From Chloroflexota bacterium (GTDB lineage: Bacteria > Chloroflexota > Limnocylindria > P2-11E): a stretch of DNA of 48,875 nucleotides. The position numbers were made by a program, and so were the translations under genes. The notes under the pieces are model-generated. The model did not search any database. It was not told the DNA's origin and saw only the letters and a list, made by a program, of their open reading frames with translations. Location of the stretch: the NCBI GenBank assembly GCA_005879975.1, contig VBIL01000160.1, positions 1 through 48,875 of the forward strand, written 5' to 3'. This document shows positions 1 through 8,783 of this stretch, piece after piece (positions within the stretch are counted from its first letter, which is position 1; each line of letters opens with the position of its first letter).

Positions 1-1270
1 TGGCTTGTATCGACGTTTCGAACTTCGCCCAGTCGACGGTCTTGCCCCTGAGCGCGTCCTGTAATGCGGCGCCCATGTCGTCGCCGCCACCCGACGGCAG
101 CAAGTCGGAGCCGTCGAAGCGGACCGCTGACGCGTTCGCGACCTGTGCGGCTTCGCGCTTGGCGAGGTCGTTCGGGTAGGCGGTTGCCGGGACGGCCTTC
201 ACCGGCGAGATGACCGCGCCGGTCCCGGCCCAGACCGAGCCGGCGTCGGACGTGGTCATGTACTGAAGGAATTCCTTTACGCCTGGCTTTGTGGTGAACG
301 CGGCGATGACATCGCCGCCGATGGTGACCCCCTTGTTCCCGTTGATGCTCGGGAAGTCAAACCAGTCGATCGAGTCGCCGACCTTGAGTGCGGTGTTCGT
401 CTGGCCGGTGGCGATGCCACCGACGAAGCCACCCTCGTAGTAGATGCTGGCCTGAGGATTGGCGCTGAACGCCTGGCCGATGCCGTCCGTGAAGCTACGG
501 CCGAGAGCCGCCGTGACCCCGCCGGCGACGTAATCGTCCTTGAGCGCTTGCTTCATGGTGTCCACGGCGGCCGCGACGGACGAATCGGTCCACGCCAGCT
601 TGCCGCTGAACAACTGGTCGTACTTGTACGGACCCGCCTGTCGGACGTACACGCTCTCGAACCAGTCGGTGAGGGTCCATGAGTCGCCTGCACCGAGGCC
701 GAGCGGCGTTTGCCCCTTCGCTTTGATGTCGCCGAGCAGCTTGGTGAAAGCATTCCAGTCCGCGGCGGGCTGGACACCGAACGTCTTGAACTTGTCCGGC
801 CGGTACCACACGGTGCTCTTGCTGTTGAACTTCACCATGATCGCGTATTGAGTTCCGTCGACCTGGCCGATCTCGAGGATGCCCGGCGGGTAGTTCGACT
901 TGAGCGAGTTCACGTCGATTCCGAGGTCGGCGACCTTCTTGAGCGACCCCTGGCGCGCGAACTGCCGCAGGAAGCCGATTCCCGGGATGATCGCGACATC
1001 CGGCGGATTGCCGCCGGAGATGCGGGTCTGGAGGGTCGTCGCATAGTCCGCACGGACCGACTCGTACTTCGCGGTGACGCCCGTCTTCGTCTTGAATGCG
1101 TCGAGTACTTTCTGGAAGCTGTCCTGCTCGCTCCCGCCCCAGAGCGACATGACGTTGATGGTGCTACCGGCTGCCGCTGTGCCAGGCGCATTCCCGCCCG
1201 ACGAACAAGCGGTCGCCACCAGAAGAGCGGTGAGGGCAACGATGGCTAGGGGCCGCGTGGATCGCAACAT
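1..1270 (-). CDS. Carbohydrate ABC transporter substrate-binding lipoprotein (3' end outside window)
   Basis: Extracytoplasmic binding protein that would deliver a sugar-type ligand to an ABC importer. ATG 1270 has a perfect AGGAGG at 1277-1282, six bases upstream. Residues 1-21 are a lipoprotein signal: basic MLRSTR, a hydrophobic core, then VATAC with Cys22 as the lipidated residue and an SSGG tether. The mature part opens with the strand INVMSLWGG and continues with GNPPDVAIIPG and FNSKSTVWYRPDKF, typical of family-1 sugar-binding proteins. At least 423 residues are present, so only the extreme C-terminus is missing. No permease is visible; it would lie beyond base 1. The frame is open upstream into the neighbouring membrane-protein gene without a stop. 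The ligand cannot be told from sequence alone. Confidence 0.88.
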   Translation of the reverse strand, partial: MLRSTRPLAIVALTALLVATACSSGGNAPGTAAAGSTINVMSLWGGSEQDSFQKVLDAFKTKTGVTAKYESVRADYATTLQTRISGGNPPDVAIIPGIGFLRQFARQGSLKKVADLGIDVNSLKSNYPPGILEIGQVDGTQYAIMVKFNSKSTVWYRPDKFKTFGVQPAADWNAFTKLLGDIKAKGQTPLGLGAGDSWTLTDWFESVYVRQAGPYKYDQLFSGKLAWTDSSVAAAVDTMKQALKDDYVAGGVTAALGRSFTDGIGQAFSANPQASIYYEGGFVGGIATGQTNTALKVGDSIDWFDFPSINGNKGVTIGGDVIAAFTTKPGVKEFLQYMTTSDAGSVWAGTGAVISPVKAVPATAYPNDLAKREAAQVANASAVRFDGSDLLPSGGGDDMGAALQDALRGKTVDWAKFETSIQA

Positions 1271-2122
1271 GGCATGCCTCCTCTGCGGACGTCTGGCCTC
1301 ACATCGCGGCGGAGCCTGCTGACGTGCCGTGCAGCAGATTGGCTTGCCGCGAGCGCGGCTAGCACGTCTCCGGACCGATGGCTCCGAGCGTTCGAAGGGA
1401 CGGCCGTTTCCGGCACGCTCGATCGGTGTCGGTGCTGGAGTCGAAGCGACCTCGCGGACCGAGCCACGCAGGCCGCGCCACATCTGAGCGGCCTCGTCGC
1501 GTCCGCCGAGTCCGAAGGCGAGTCCGAAGGCGAGCGCGAGACCGAAGACGATCCCCGCGAAGAGGAGCTCGACCAGGGGCGCAGCGACGCCGATCTGCGT
1601 CGCCGCGGCGATGACGCCGAAGCCGAGTGTGGCCGCGTAGGCGAGCGTGCCCATGGTCTTCGCGTTGGGCATCGAAACCCCGCCGACGACGTTGCGCGCC
1701 AGCGAGGCGAGCCACGAGAAGGCTGCGAGGATGAAGACGGCCACGAGCAGATTCGGGATGAACGCGAGGACCTGATTCACGACCGTGCTGACTGCGGTGA
1801 GGCCGACCGCGTTCGCGGCCATGAGCACGAAGATGAGCCGGATGTACCACTTCACCACGCCGGCGATGACTCCGGCGGCGTCGGCGCGGACCTGGGCCCG
1901 GCGCAGGAATGCGGTGACGCCGGCGCGATCGGCCATCGCGTCGACCTTGATCGCGCGAAGCCCTCGGGCGATCAGGCCGCCGATGATGCCGGCGATGATC
2001 CAGCCGAGGACGAGGAGCACGATTGCTCCGAGGATCGCGGGAAGGGCTGCGATGAGCGTCACCAGGCCGGCGGTGACGCCCGTGATGAGCGCAGTCCCCA
2101 AATCAGTGACGGGCGTGGGCAT
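1271..2122 (-). CDS. TM-helix-repeat (CmpX/MscS-like) membrane protein without its own stop codon
   Basis: Start ATG 2122 has a purine-rich AGAGAGG about seven bases upstream. Four hydrophobic stretches are visible, around residues 15-48, 75-100, 110-140 and 155-205, the last ending in a FGLAFGLGG turn followed by RDEAA. This is the layout of the conserved TM-helix family related to small mechanosensitive channels (CmpX type); no MscS beta-domain follows. Past about residue 225 the sequence becomes Arg/Pro-rich and low-complexity. No stop codon occurs before the ATG of the sugar-binding protein at 1270, so the two products form one open frame of 707 codons. A TAG lies in another frame at 1359-1361, so a one-base indel could hide the true end. 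The family call is by pattern only. Confidence 0.6.
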
Positions 2123-2249
2123 ATGAACCCTCTCTTCTTTGGGCCTAGTGGCGTTAATTAGCCCAGCGAGCAGGCGCTGCATCGCCGAGGCCACCTGTTA
2201 CTCGGCGTCCGACCTCCCACCGCGCGAAGAGGCAACGATCCCGACACAA

Positions 2250-2269
2250 CACGGCCACGAGCGGCCGTG
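2250..2269. promoter_or_regulatory. Inverted repeat upstream of the GH57 branching enzyme
   Basis: CACGGCC (2250-2256) and GGCCGTG (2263-2269) are perfect 7-base arms around a 6-base spacer, ending 20 bases before the ATG at 2290. It could be an operator or a leader hairpin. No T-run follows, so an intrinsic terminator is unlikely. Confidence 0.35.
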
Positions 2270-2289
2270 CCACAGAATGCTGGGAGGAG

Positions 2290-3909
2290 ATGGGGACCTT
2301 TGTTCTCGCCCTGCACTCGCACCTGCCGTACTGCCGTGGGGCCGGACGGTGGCCGCACGGCGAGGAGTGGATCCACGAGGCCGTGCTCGGGACCTACCTT
2401 CCGCTCCTCGTGCTCCTCCACGATCTGCGCGAGGCGGGCGTCCGCTATCGGCTGGTCATCGGGCTGACGCCCGTGCTGCTTGAGCAGCTCGCGGACCACG
2501 ACGTCGACGTTCGGAACCTCGAGTACATCGACGACCAGGTCCACCGGGCCGAGAAGGACGTGCGCCGTTTCATCGACGCCGACGACACCGGGCGCGCGGC
2601 GCTTGCCGACTTCTATCTCGCGTCCTACCGGCGCCTTCGCGACGCGTACGTACATCGCTTCGGGCGCGACCTTGTCGGCGCGTTCGCCGATCTCGCGCGC
2701 AGCGGGCACGTCGAGATCCTCACGTCCGCCGCGACCCACGGTTACCTGCCACTACTTGATCGCGCCTCGGTCCGAGCGCAGCTCCGCATCGGGCGTCGCT
2801 CATCGCGCCGGCTTCTCGGGCTCGAGCCGACAGGGATCTGGCTCCCCGAATGCGCGTATGCGCCAGGTCTTGAGTTCGCGCTCGAAGAAAACGGGATCAC
2901 ACACTTCTTCACCGATGCGGCGCTGCTGCCTGGGCACGCGCGGGCCGCTGGTGAGATCGCCCGTCGCCGGGGGCAGAGCGAGCTTCGGCGCCATGCGCCG
3001 CACGAGGCGCGCGTTGCGGTCGCGAGCGCGCCAACGCGGACCGATGTGGATCTGCTCCGGCCCTATTACGTCGGCGACTCCGACGTCGTCGCCATCGCGC
3101 GACACGATCGCGTCTCGGGCCAGGTCTGGTCGGCGATGATGGGCTACCCCGGCGATCCGCAATACCGCGCGTTCCACCGCAAGGACGACCGCAGCGGTCT
3201 GCGCTACTGGCGCGTGACCTCGGTGCAGCTAGGGCTCGGGGACAAGGACCTGTACTCGCCGGGGCGCGCGGGCGAACGCGTTCGCGAGCACGCGAGCCAT
3301 TTCGTCCAGGTCGTGCACGACGAGCTCGCCCGGCCCGACGCTGACGGCCGCGACCCGCTCCTCGCGGTCACATTCGACAGCGAGCTCTTCGGCCATTGGT
3401 GGTTCGAAGGAGTGGACTGGCTCGGCCTCGTGCTCCGCCAGATGAGCGAGTCCGGTGTTCGCGTCGCGACCGCCGCTGAATACCTCGAAGGTGAGCCGCC
3501 GCGCGAACGGGTCGCTCTTGCCGAGGGCTCATGGGGCAAGAACAACGATCACTCGACCTGGCGCAACGACGCGACGGCGTGGATGTGGGATGAGCTCGAG
3601 CGCCTCGCGCGCGAGTTGGATCAGCTCCGTGCGTCGCCCCCGCGCGACGATCCTTTCCGCGAGCGCGCCGCGCGGCAGGCCATGCGCGAGCTCCTGCTCG
3701 CCGAGTCGAGCGACTGGCCATTCCTGGTCACCACAGGCCAGGCCGCGGACTACGCCGTGGAGCGTTTCCGTGCACACGTGCAGCGCTTCCGTCGGGCGGT
3801 CGCGCTCGCGCGCAGCGGTGATGCGACAGAGGACGAGGTTGAGCTGCGAAGCCTCGAGCGCGCGGACAATCCGTTCCCAGACGTGTCGCTAGCCGACTAC
3901 CGCGGCTAG
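2290..3909 (+). CDS. GH57 1,4-alpha-glucan branching enzyme
   Basis: Cytoplasmic enzyme forming alpha-1,6 branches in glycogen-like glucan. The 539-residue length fits GH57 branching enzymes of the Thermus/Thermococcus type. The N-terminus has the first GH57 signature, LHSHLPY. The nucleophile is Glu187 in WLPECAY, and the acid/base is Asp363 in TFDSELFGHWWFEG. The C-terminal third is helical and includes WGKNNDHSTW, as expected for the DUF1957-containing group. AGGAG (2285-2289) directly touches ATG 2290, an unusually short spacing, but no in-frame upstream start exists. The gene converges on the L25 gene: both stop codons are read from one CTAG at 3906-3909. A second GH57 enzyme lies at 5517, so the two probably act on the same alpha-glucan pool. 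Confidence 0.88.
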   Translation: MGTFVLALHSHLPYCRGAGRWPHGEEWIHEAVLGTYLPLLVLLHDLREAGVRYRLVIGLTPVLLEQLADHDVDVRNLEYIDDQVHRAEKDVRRFIDADDTGRAALADFYLASYRRLRDAYVHRFGRDLVGAFADLARSGHVEILTSAATHGYLPLLDRASVRAQLRIGRRSSRRLLGLEPTGIWLPECAYAPGLEFALEENGITHFFTDAALLPGHARAAGEIARRRGQSELRRHAPHEARVAVASAPTRTDVDLLRPYYVGDSDVVAIARHDRVSGQVWSAMMGYPGDPQYRAFHRKDDRSGLRYWRVTSVQLGLGDKDLYSPGRAGERVREHASHFVQVVHDELARPDADGRDPLLAVTFDSELFGHWWFEGVDWLGLVLRQMSESGVRVATAAEYLEGEPPRERVALAEGSWGKNNDHSTWRNDATAWMWDELERLARELDQLRASPPRDDPFRERAARQAMRELLLAESSDWPFLVTTGQAADYAVERFRAHVQRFRRAVALARSGDATEDEVELRSLERADNPFPDVSLADYRG

Positions 3910-4682
3910 GACTTCTTTGCGCCTCCGGCCGGCGCCTTCGGTGGTGCGCCCTTCGCGGCGCCTTCGGCCGCTGACGCGCCACCCTTGGCCGCGGCGGGTG
4001 CGCCAGGCTTCCCGGCTTCGGCACCGGCCGCCGGCGCGGCGCCCTCTCCGGCCTCGCCTTCCGCCGCGACCTCACCCTCGGCGGGCACCACAGCCTCGGC
4101 GGCCTTCGGCTCTTCCTCGACCTTGACCGGGACGGCCTTCACGACGAGCTCGTCTGGATCATTTGTGATCCGCAGCGTCGTCGCGTCCACCTTGAGGTCG
4201 CGGACGAAGATCGCGTCGTCGATCTCCAGCAGCCCGGAGAGGTCCACCTCGATCGCGCGTGGCATGTCCTGCGGGAACGCCTCGACATTCACCTCGGAAC
4301 GCGCGTGGAGAAGCACCGCGCCGAGCGTGCGCACGGCGGGCGACTCGTTGACGAAGTGAAGAGGAACGTCGGCGTGTGTCTTCTCCGTCAGCGACACCCT
4401 CGCGAAATCGACGTGGAGCATCCGGCCGCTCACCGGATCGCGGCTGACGTCGTAGACCAGGGCCGGGACCTCGCCGCCGTCGAGCCCGGTGAGCGCAAGG
4501 AGCGTCGTATTGCCCCAACGGCGGTAGGAGAGCTCGAAGGTGTGAAGGTCCGTTTCGACCGGCGTCGAATCGGCCCGGCCGCCGAAGACGACGCCCGGGA
4601 GCACGCCCTTGCGGCGGAGCGCGTTCACCTTCTTGCCAAGGACGGCGCGCGGACGGACGCTCAGTTTTTGCGCTTCAGCCAA
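3906..4682 (-). CDS. rplY: 50S ribosomal protein L25 (general stress protein CTC/TL5 form)
   Basis: Binds 5S rRNA in the central protuberance of the large subunit. The start is TTG at 4682, with GGGGAG about nine bases upstream. Residues 1-95 are the L25 beta-barrel (VLGKKVNALRRKGVLPGVVFGG) and residues 96-190 the CTC/TL5 C-terminal domain (DVPLHFVNESPAV, EVDLSGLLEIDDAI). A tail of about 70 residues rich in Ala, Gly and Glu and ending in GGAKKS follows; such tails are common in this family and probably disordered. It lies between two glucan-active enzymes and has no functional link to them. The 3' end overlaps the GH57 branching-enzyme gene by four bases. Confidence 0.93.
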   Translation of the reverse strand: MAEAQKLSVRPRAVLGKKVNALRRKGVLPGVVFGGRADSTPVETDLHTFELSYRRWGNTTLLALTGLDGGEVPALVYDVSRDPVSGRMLHVDFARVSLTEKTHADVPLHFVNESPAVRTLGAVLLHARSEVNVEAFPQDMPRAIEVDLSGLLEIDDAIFVRDLKVDATTLRITNDPDELVVKAVPVKVEEEPKAAEAVVPAEGEVAAEGEAGEGAAPAAGAEAGKPGAPAAAKGGASAAEGAAKGAPPKAPAGGAKKS

Positions 4683-4726
4683 GGCAGGACGCTCCCCTCA
4701 ACTAGTGATCCGGAGCTTGAAGTATC

Positions 4727-5404
4727 TCAGGGAGGGGTCGGGAAATCCAAGATGACGCGGTACGGGCCCGCAAGCTCGCTCACTTTTGGACATGCCAGGT
4801 GATCCAAGCCCGTGCCCCAGACCAGCACGCGCTCGAAGTCCTCCACCAGGCGCACCTGTTTGATGAGCGGCGTAGCCGGCTTCATGTCGGTGCTGCCGGT
4901 ATAGCTAGGCGTGCCGTTCGGAGTCATCGTTGACGCGTTCTGGAAGCGTGTCCCGAAGATCGCGCTTCCCGCGATCGTGATCGGCTGCCCGCTCGGACCC
5001 GCAAGCGAGCTCGCCGCTTCGACGGTGTAGGCCGGCATCCCGAACGGGCCCGGCGCCGTGCTCGGGCCGAACTCGAAGACGAGGCGATCAAAGCCAGCCT
5101 GGTGCGCGACCCGGACCGACACGAGCTGCACCTGGTTGCCGGACCCACCCCCCGTCACCCGAGGGCAAGCCGCCGCCGGTGACGAGCCGGGGCTGGCCGG
5201 GGCGGTCGGCGACGCGGACGGCCGAGGGGTGAGGGTCGCGCTCGCGAGAGCTGTCGGCGTCGGCGTGGCTGCACGCGAAGCGGACGCTGACGTAACGACC
5301 ACCGTAGGGGATGGCGCGGCCTCCCGTTGGGGCGTGCAGGCGCTCACGACCACGATTCCCAGCGCGGTCAGGAGCGCCGCATACATCACTAGGCGACCGA
5401 ACAT
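4727..5404 (-). CDS. AMIN-like domain lipoprotein
   Basis: Predicted surface lipoprotein of 225 residues. The chosen start is ATG 5404, giving MFGRLVMYAALL, then a hydrophobic core and VVVSAC as lipobox. A TTG at 5428 is an alternative start. Residues 30-75 are a Ser/Thr/Pro/Ala-rich spacer that would hold the domain off the membrane. The C-terminal 150 residues contain QLVSVRVAHQAGFDRLVFEF and RVLVWGTGLDHLACP, ending PYRVILDFPTPP. This resembles the AMIN-like beta-domain family in secreted actinobacterial and chloroflexal proteins, usually thought to bind cell-wall or surface polymer. The function is unproven. It is divergent from the GH57 amylase gene and shares the 5405-5516 promoter region with it. 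Confidence 0.68.
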   Translation of the reverse strand: MFGRLVMYAALLTALGIVVVSACTPQREAAPSPTVVVTSASASRAATPTPTALASATLTPRPSASPTAPASPGSSPAAACPRVTGGGSGNQVQLVSVRVAHQAGFDRLVFEFGPSTAPGPFGMPAYTVEAASSLAGPSGQPITIAGSAIFGTRFQNASTMTPNGTPSYTGSTDMKPATPLIKQVRLVEDFERVLVWGTGLDHLACPKVSELAGPYRVILDFPTPP

Positions 5405-5469
5405 TCGCTCCAAGCCTGACTTACACAACGTTCTCTTGTCGAGTTCGTTGACATGCAGACGGCCAATTT

Positions 5470-5484
5470 GTACGCAGAGCGTAC
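5470..5484. promoter_or_regulatory. Perfect inverted repeat, candidate operator in the divergent lipoprotein/GH57 region
   Basis: GTACGC and GCGTAC flank an AGA spacer; the element is followed by a second GTACGCAGA copy (5481-5489), overlapping its right arm, so direct and inverted symmetry are superimposed. It lies 15 bases upstream of the extended -10 at 5499-5507, where a regulator would overlap the -35 position. Confidence 0.45.
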
Positions 5485-5498
5485 GCAGACGCCATTTT

Positions 5499-5507
5499 TG
5501 GTAAAAT
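5499..5507 (+). promoter_or_regulatory. Extended -10 promoter (TGGTAAAAT), probably leaderless, for the GH57 amylase
   Basis: TGGTAAAAT is an extended -10 box ending nine bases before the GTG start at 5517, so transcription should begin at or within a few bases of the start codon. No Shine-Dalgarno sequence precedes that GTG, which fits a leaderless mRNA. Confidence 0.5.
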
Positions 5508-5516
5508 GCATCGTTA

Positions 5517-7682
5517 GTGGCCGATCGCCTGCGATTGGCGCTGGTTTTCCACCAGCACCAGCCGGCCGGGAACTTCCCGTCAGTCTTTCAAGAGGTGACC
5601 GAGCGAGCGTATGCCCCGCTCGTCGCGACGCTTTACCGCCACCCAGAGGTGAAGGCGAGCCTGCACTTCTCCGGTCCGCTCCTGGATTGGCTCGAGGCTA
5701 ACCGCCCCGACGTCATCGGAGACCTCGCGGACCTGGTGCGACGCGGACAGATCGAGCTCCTCTCGGGCGGCTATTACGAGCCGGTCCTCGTCGGTGTGCC
5801 GCGGCGGGACGGCGTCGGACAGATCCGCGCTCTGTCCGATCGCGTCCACGCGATCTTCGGTCAGCGGCCGCTCGGCGCGTGGCTGACCGAGCGCGTGTGG
5901 GAACCGCATCTTCCCTCGCTGCTCGCCGAGGCTGGCGTCGCGTACACGGTCCTCGACGACGAACACTTCCTCCAGGCGGGACTGCGTCCGCAGGAGCTCG
6001 GCGAGTCGTACGTCACTGAGGATCAAGGGCTTCCCGTGATCGTGTTCCCCGGCAGCATGAAGCTCCGCTACCTGATCCCGTTCCGCGATGTCGGGCAGAC
6101 GATGAAGGAGCTGCGCGCGCGGGCCGACGAGGGCGCCCGCCTCGTCGTGTACGCGGATGACGGCGAGAAATTCGGCGCGTGGCCCGGTACTTACCAGCGC
6201 GTGCACAAGGACGGATGGCTCGAACAATTCTTCAGCGCGATCGCTCAGGCCGATTTCCTGCAGACCGTCACGCTCGAGGACGCATGGATCTTTCAAAAGC
6301 CGGCGCGCCGTATCTACATTCCCGGCGGCTCATATCCCGAGATGGCGGAGTGGGCGCTCGAGGCGAATGCGGCGCGCCGCTACCAGCAGGCGCGCAACAA
6401 GCTTGGCGACGAGCTCGCGGGACTCGTGACCGCACCGCTCTGGCGGAACTTCTTCGCAAAGTATCCCGAATCGAACGGCTTGCACAAACGAATGCTGATC
6501 GTTAGCGAAGAGCTCGCGCGGCGCAGCATCCTCGACGCGTCGCAAGAGGTTCGCCAAGCACAGCAGAACCTGTGGCGCGCGCAGGGCAACGACGTCTACT
6601 GGCACGGCGTCTTCGGAGGCATCTACTTCCCGCATCTGCGCTCGGACGCCTACGCGTCACTCCTGAAAGCCGAGCGGATCCTGTCCGAGCGCCGCACCGC
6701 GGCGGGGGAGCAGCGCGATTACGACGTCGACGGCTACGACGAGTACATCTTCCGCGGCAACGCTGGAGCCGTGTTCGTTCACGTCCAGGGCGGCGCGGTG
6801 ATCGAATGGGATATCTACGCATCGGCGACGAATCTGGTGGATACGCTCTCGCGCCGTCCCGAGGCCGAGCATGAAGCGCTTCGCCGCGCCGAGAAAGCGG
6901 GCAAGGTGCTCGTCGGCAAAGCTGCTGAGAAGGAAACGAAATCGATCCACGACAGCGTGCGGGCTCGGGAGCGCGGGCTCTCGAAGCTCCTCGAGTATGA
7001 CGTGGCGCGACGCGCGTTCTTCCAGGACAGCTTCCGCGTCGGGAAGGCCGAGCCGGTCATCCTGCATGGCTACCACTACCAGCTCACGCCGCAGCGTGAG
7101 GCGCGGACGGTGAGCCTGATCCTCGAGCCGCCGGCGCGCGCGCTCACCAGCGTGCCCGGGTTCGGCATCCGCAAGGACATCCGGATCGCGGACGAGGGCC
7201 TCGCGGCGGGCGTGCGGTATCGGCTGCGGAACGACGGCGAACAGGCGATCGCTCTGGAGTTCACGAGCGCGACGAACGTGGGGCTGCTGTCTGAGCAAAA
7301 CCCCGCCGATGTGATCACGGTCGGGACGCGCAAGACCACCGCGGGCAAGCCGATCGACATGCGGCACGTGACCGAGATCGCCGTGCATTCGGAGTCCAAG
7401 CACTTCGACATCGCGTTCGCGATCGATCCGCCATGCGAGATCACCACGCGCCCGATCTATTCGATCACGAACTCAGAACAGGGCTTCGAGCGCGTCTACC
7501 AGCAGCTGGAGATCGCATCGAGCTGGAACGTGACGATCGAACCCGACGCGCACGTCGACCTCGAGATCCGCGCGACGGCGGTCGGACAGATGGTCGAGCC
7601 CGAGGCCGTTCGGCCGACCGCGCGGCGCCGCAAGACCACGGCCGGCGCAGCGGTGGAGACAGCACGCCTACCGCGGAGGTAA
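5517..7682 (+). CDS. GH57 alpha-amylase / 4-alpha-glucanotransferase
   Basis: Cytoplasmic enzyme that cuts or transfers alpha-1,4-glucan segments. The 721-residue protein starts MADRLRLALVFHQHQP, matching the N-terminal end of Thermococcus litoralis-type glucanotransferases, so GTG 5517 is the natural start. The catalytic (beta/alpha)7 domain covers about residues 1-300, with nucleophile Glu125 in WLTERVWEP and acid Asp214 in DDGEKFGAWP. A helical DUF1925 region follows (about 310-390), then a large beta-sandwich DUF1926 region (about 400-690), where YDEYIFRGN and FHSGPLL-like segments fit the family. The tail is basic and low-complexity. With the branching enzyme at 2290 it suggests glycogen or maltodextrin remodelling. 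Amylase and transferase activities cannot be separated by sequence. Confidence 0.87.
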   Translation: MADRLRLALVFHQHQPAGNFPSVFQEVTERAYAPLVATLYRHPEVKASLHFSGPLLDWLEANRPDVIGDLADLVRRGQIELLSGGYYEPVLVGVPRRDGVGQIRALSDRVHAIFGQRPLGAWLTERVWEPHLPSLLAEAGVAYTVLDDEHFLQAGLRPQELGESYVTEDQGLPVIVFPGSMKLRYLIPFRDVGQTMKELRARADEGARLVVYADDGEKFGAWPGTYQRVHKDGWLEQFFSAIAQADFLQTVTLEDAWIFQKPARRIYIPGGSYPEMAEWALEANAARRYQQARNKLGDELAGLVTAPLWRNFFAKYPESNGLHKRMLIVSEELARRSILDASQEVRQAQQNLWRAQGNDVYWHGVFGGIYFPHLRSDAYASLLKAERILSERRTAAGEQRDYDVDGYDEYIFRGNAGAVFVHVQGGAVIEWDIYASATNLVDTLSRRPEAEHEALRRAEKAGKVLVGKAAEKETKSIHDSVRARERGLSKLLEYDVARRAFFQDSFRVGKAEPVILHGYHYQLTPQREARTVSLILEPPARALTSVPGFGIRKDIRIADEGLAAGVRYRLRNDGEQAIALEFTSATNVGLLSEQNPADVITVGTRKTTAGKPIDMRHVTEIAVHSESKHFDIAFAIDPPCEITTRPIYSITNSEQGFERVYQQLEIASSWNVTIEPDAHVDLEIRATAVGQMVEPEAVRPTARRRKTTAGAAVETARLPRR

Positions 7683-7689
7683 CCGCGGC

Positions 7690-8772
7690 GTGAGCATCCG
7701 TACCGTGCTCGCCCCTCTTCTTCTCGCCTTTGTTGCCGCCTCCTGCGTCATCCCTCAAGCGGCCGAGTCACCGACTCCGGCGCCGCTAGGGAGCGCGCCA
7801 CCACTGCCATCCCCTTCGGCGGGCGCGCCCGCCATCGGGGCGAACGCTGACCCGGTTGTCGGGGTCGTCCAGGATCTGCTGCCCTCGGTAGTCACGGTGA
7901 TCAACAAGCTTTCGAACGGCCAACCTCAGTCGAGCGGTTCGGGGTTCATCGTCGACGCGAGCCGCGGTTACATCGTCACCAACAATCACGTCGTCGAGAA
8001 TGTCCGCGACGCGAATCCAGGCGCGGCCTTCGACGTCGTCTTCTCCGACAACCGAAAGCTCGACGCCAAGCTCGTCGGACGCGACCAGCTGACAGACCTC
8101 GCGGTCCTGCAAGTCAGCGCGCAGAACCTCAAGGCTGCGACGCTCGGCGACAGCGACGCAGTGCCGGTCGGATCGACGGTCGTCGCCATCGGCAGCCCGC
8201 TCGGCGAGTTCCAGAACACCGTGACCGCGGGAATCGTGTCGGCCAAGGGCCGGCGCGTCGCCGAATCACAGTCCGTCTTCCTTGAGGACCTTGTGCAAAC
8301 CGACGCCGCGATCAACGAGGGCAACTCGGGAGGCCCGCTCATCTGGGCCGCGACGCATCAGGTCATCGGCGTGAACACGCTGGTCGCGAGCAATGCGAGT
8401 GGCCTCGGCTTCGCGATCTCCAGCAACACGGTCCGGCAGATCGCGGACGAGCTGATCAAGAACGGCAAGGTGGTCCGCGGGTTCATCGGGGTCCAGTACA
8501 CGCAGCTCTCGGCGCGCCAGGCGGCACAGCTCGGGCTGCCAACGGGGACGACCGGGATCATCGTCACGCAGATCGTTCCCGGGTCGCCTGGCGCGCAGTC
8601 GGGTATTCGGGTCAATGACATCATCACCAAGGTCAACGACCAGCTGATCGACCCCCAGCATCCGCTCCTGAGCCTCATGGTGAAATTCCGCCCCGGCGAC
8701 AAGGTCAAGCTCACGCTGATTCGCGACGGCAGGGAGCAGGCCGTGGATGTGACCCTCGGCCAGCCCCAATAG
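7690..8772 (+). CDS. S1C (DegP/HtrA-type) serine protease lipoprotein with one PDZ domain
   Basis: Secreted quality-control protease of 360 residues. GTG 7690 has GGAGGT nine bases upstream (7675-7680). Residues 1-18 form a signal ending AASC, suggesting lipid anchoring, and a Pro/Ala/Ser-rich linker runs to about residue 50. The trypsin-like domain carries the full triad: His100 in TNNHVV, Asp136 in LTDLAVL and Ser213 in GNSGGP. One PDZ domain (about 265-355) includes GFIGVQ, GIIVTQIVPGSPG and the substrate-loop end LTLIRDG. The gene follows the GH57 amylase by seven bases and may be co-transcribed, although the functions look unrelated. Confidence 0.93.
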   Translation: MSIRTVLAPLLLAFVAASCVIPQAAESPTPAPLGSAPPLPSPSAGAPAIGANADPVVGVVQDLLPSVVTVINKLSNGQPQSSGSGFIVDASRGYIVTNNHVVENVRDANPGAAFDVVFSDNRKLDAKLVGRDQLTDLAVLQVSAQNLKAATLGDSDAVPVGSTVVAIGSPLGEFQNTVTAGIVSAKGRRVAESQSVFLEDLVQTDAAINEGNSGGPLIWAATHQVIGVNTLVASNASGLGFAISSNTVRQIADELIKNGKVVRGFIGVQYTQLSARQAAQLGLPTGTTGIIVTQIVPGSPGAQSGIRVNDIITKVNDQLIDPQHPLLSLMVKFRPGDKVKLTLIRDGREQAVDVTLGQPQ

Positions 8773-8783
8773 GTGGTCGTGCC

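Noticed and set aside
1274-2161. Plus-strand 295-codon open frame rich in Asp, Glu and Arg
   Set aside because: Antisense to a hydrophobic membrane protein; the composition is the complement of Ala/Leu/Val codons and no family motif is visible.
5448-5453. TTGACA as a -35 box for the GH57 amylase
   Set aside because: It is 48 bases from the good extended -10, and the hexamer at normal spacing (TACGCA) is a poor -10.
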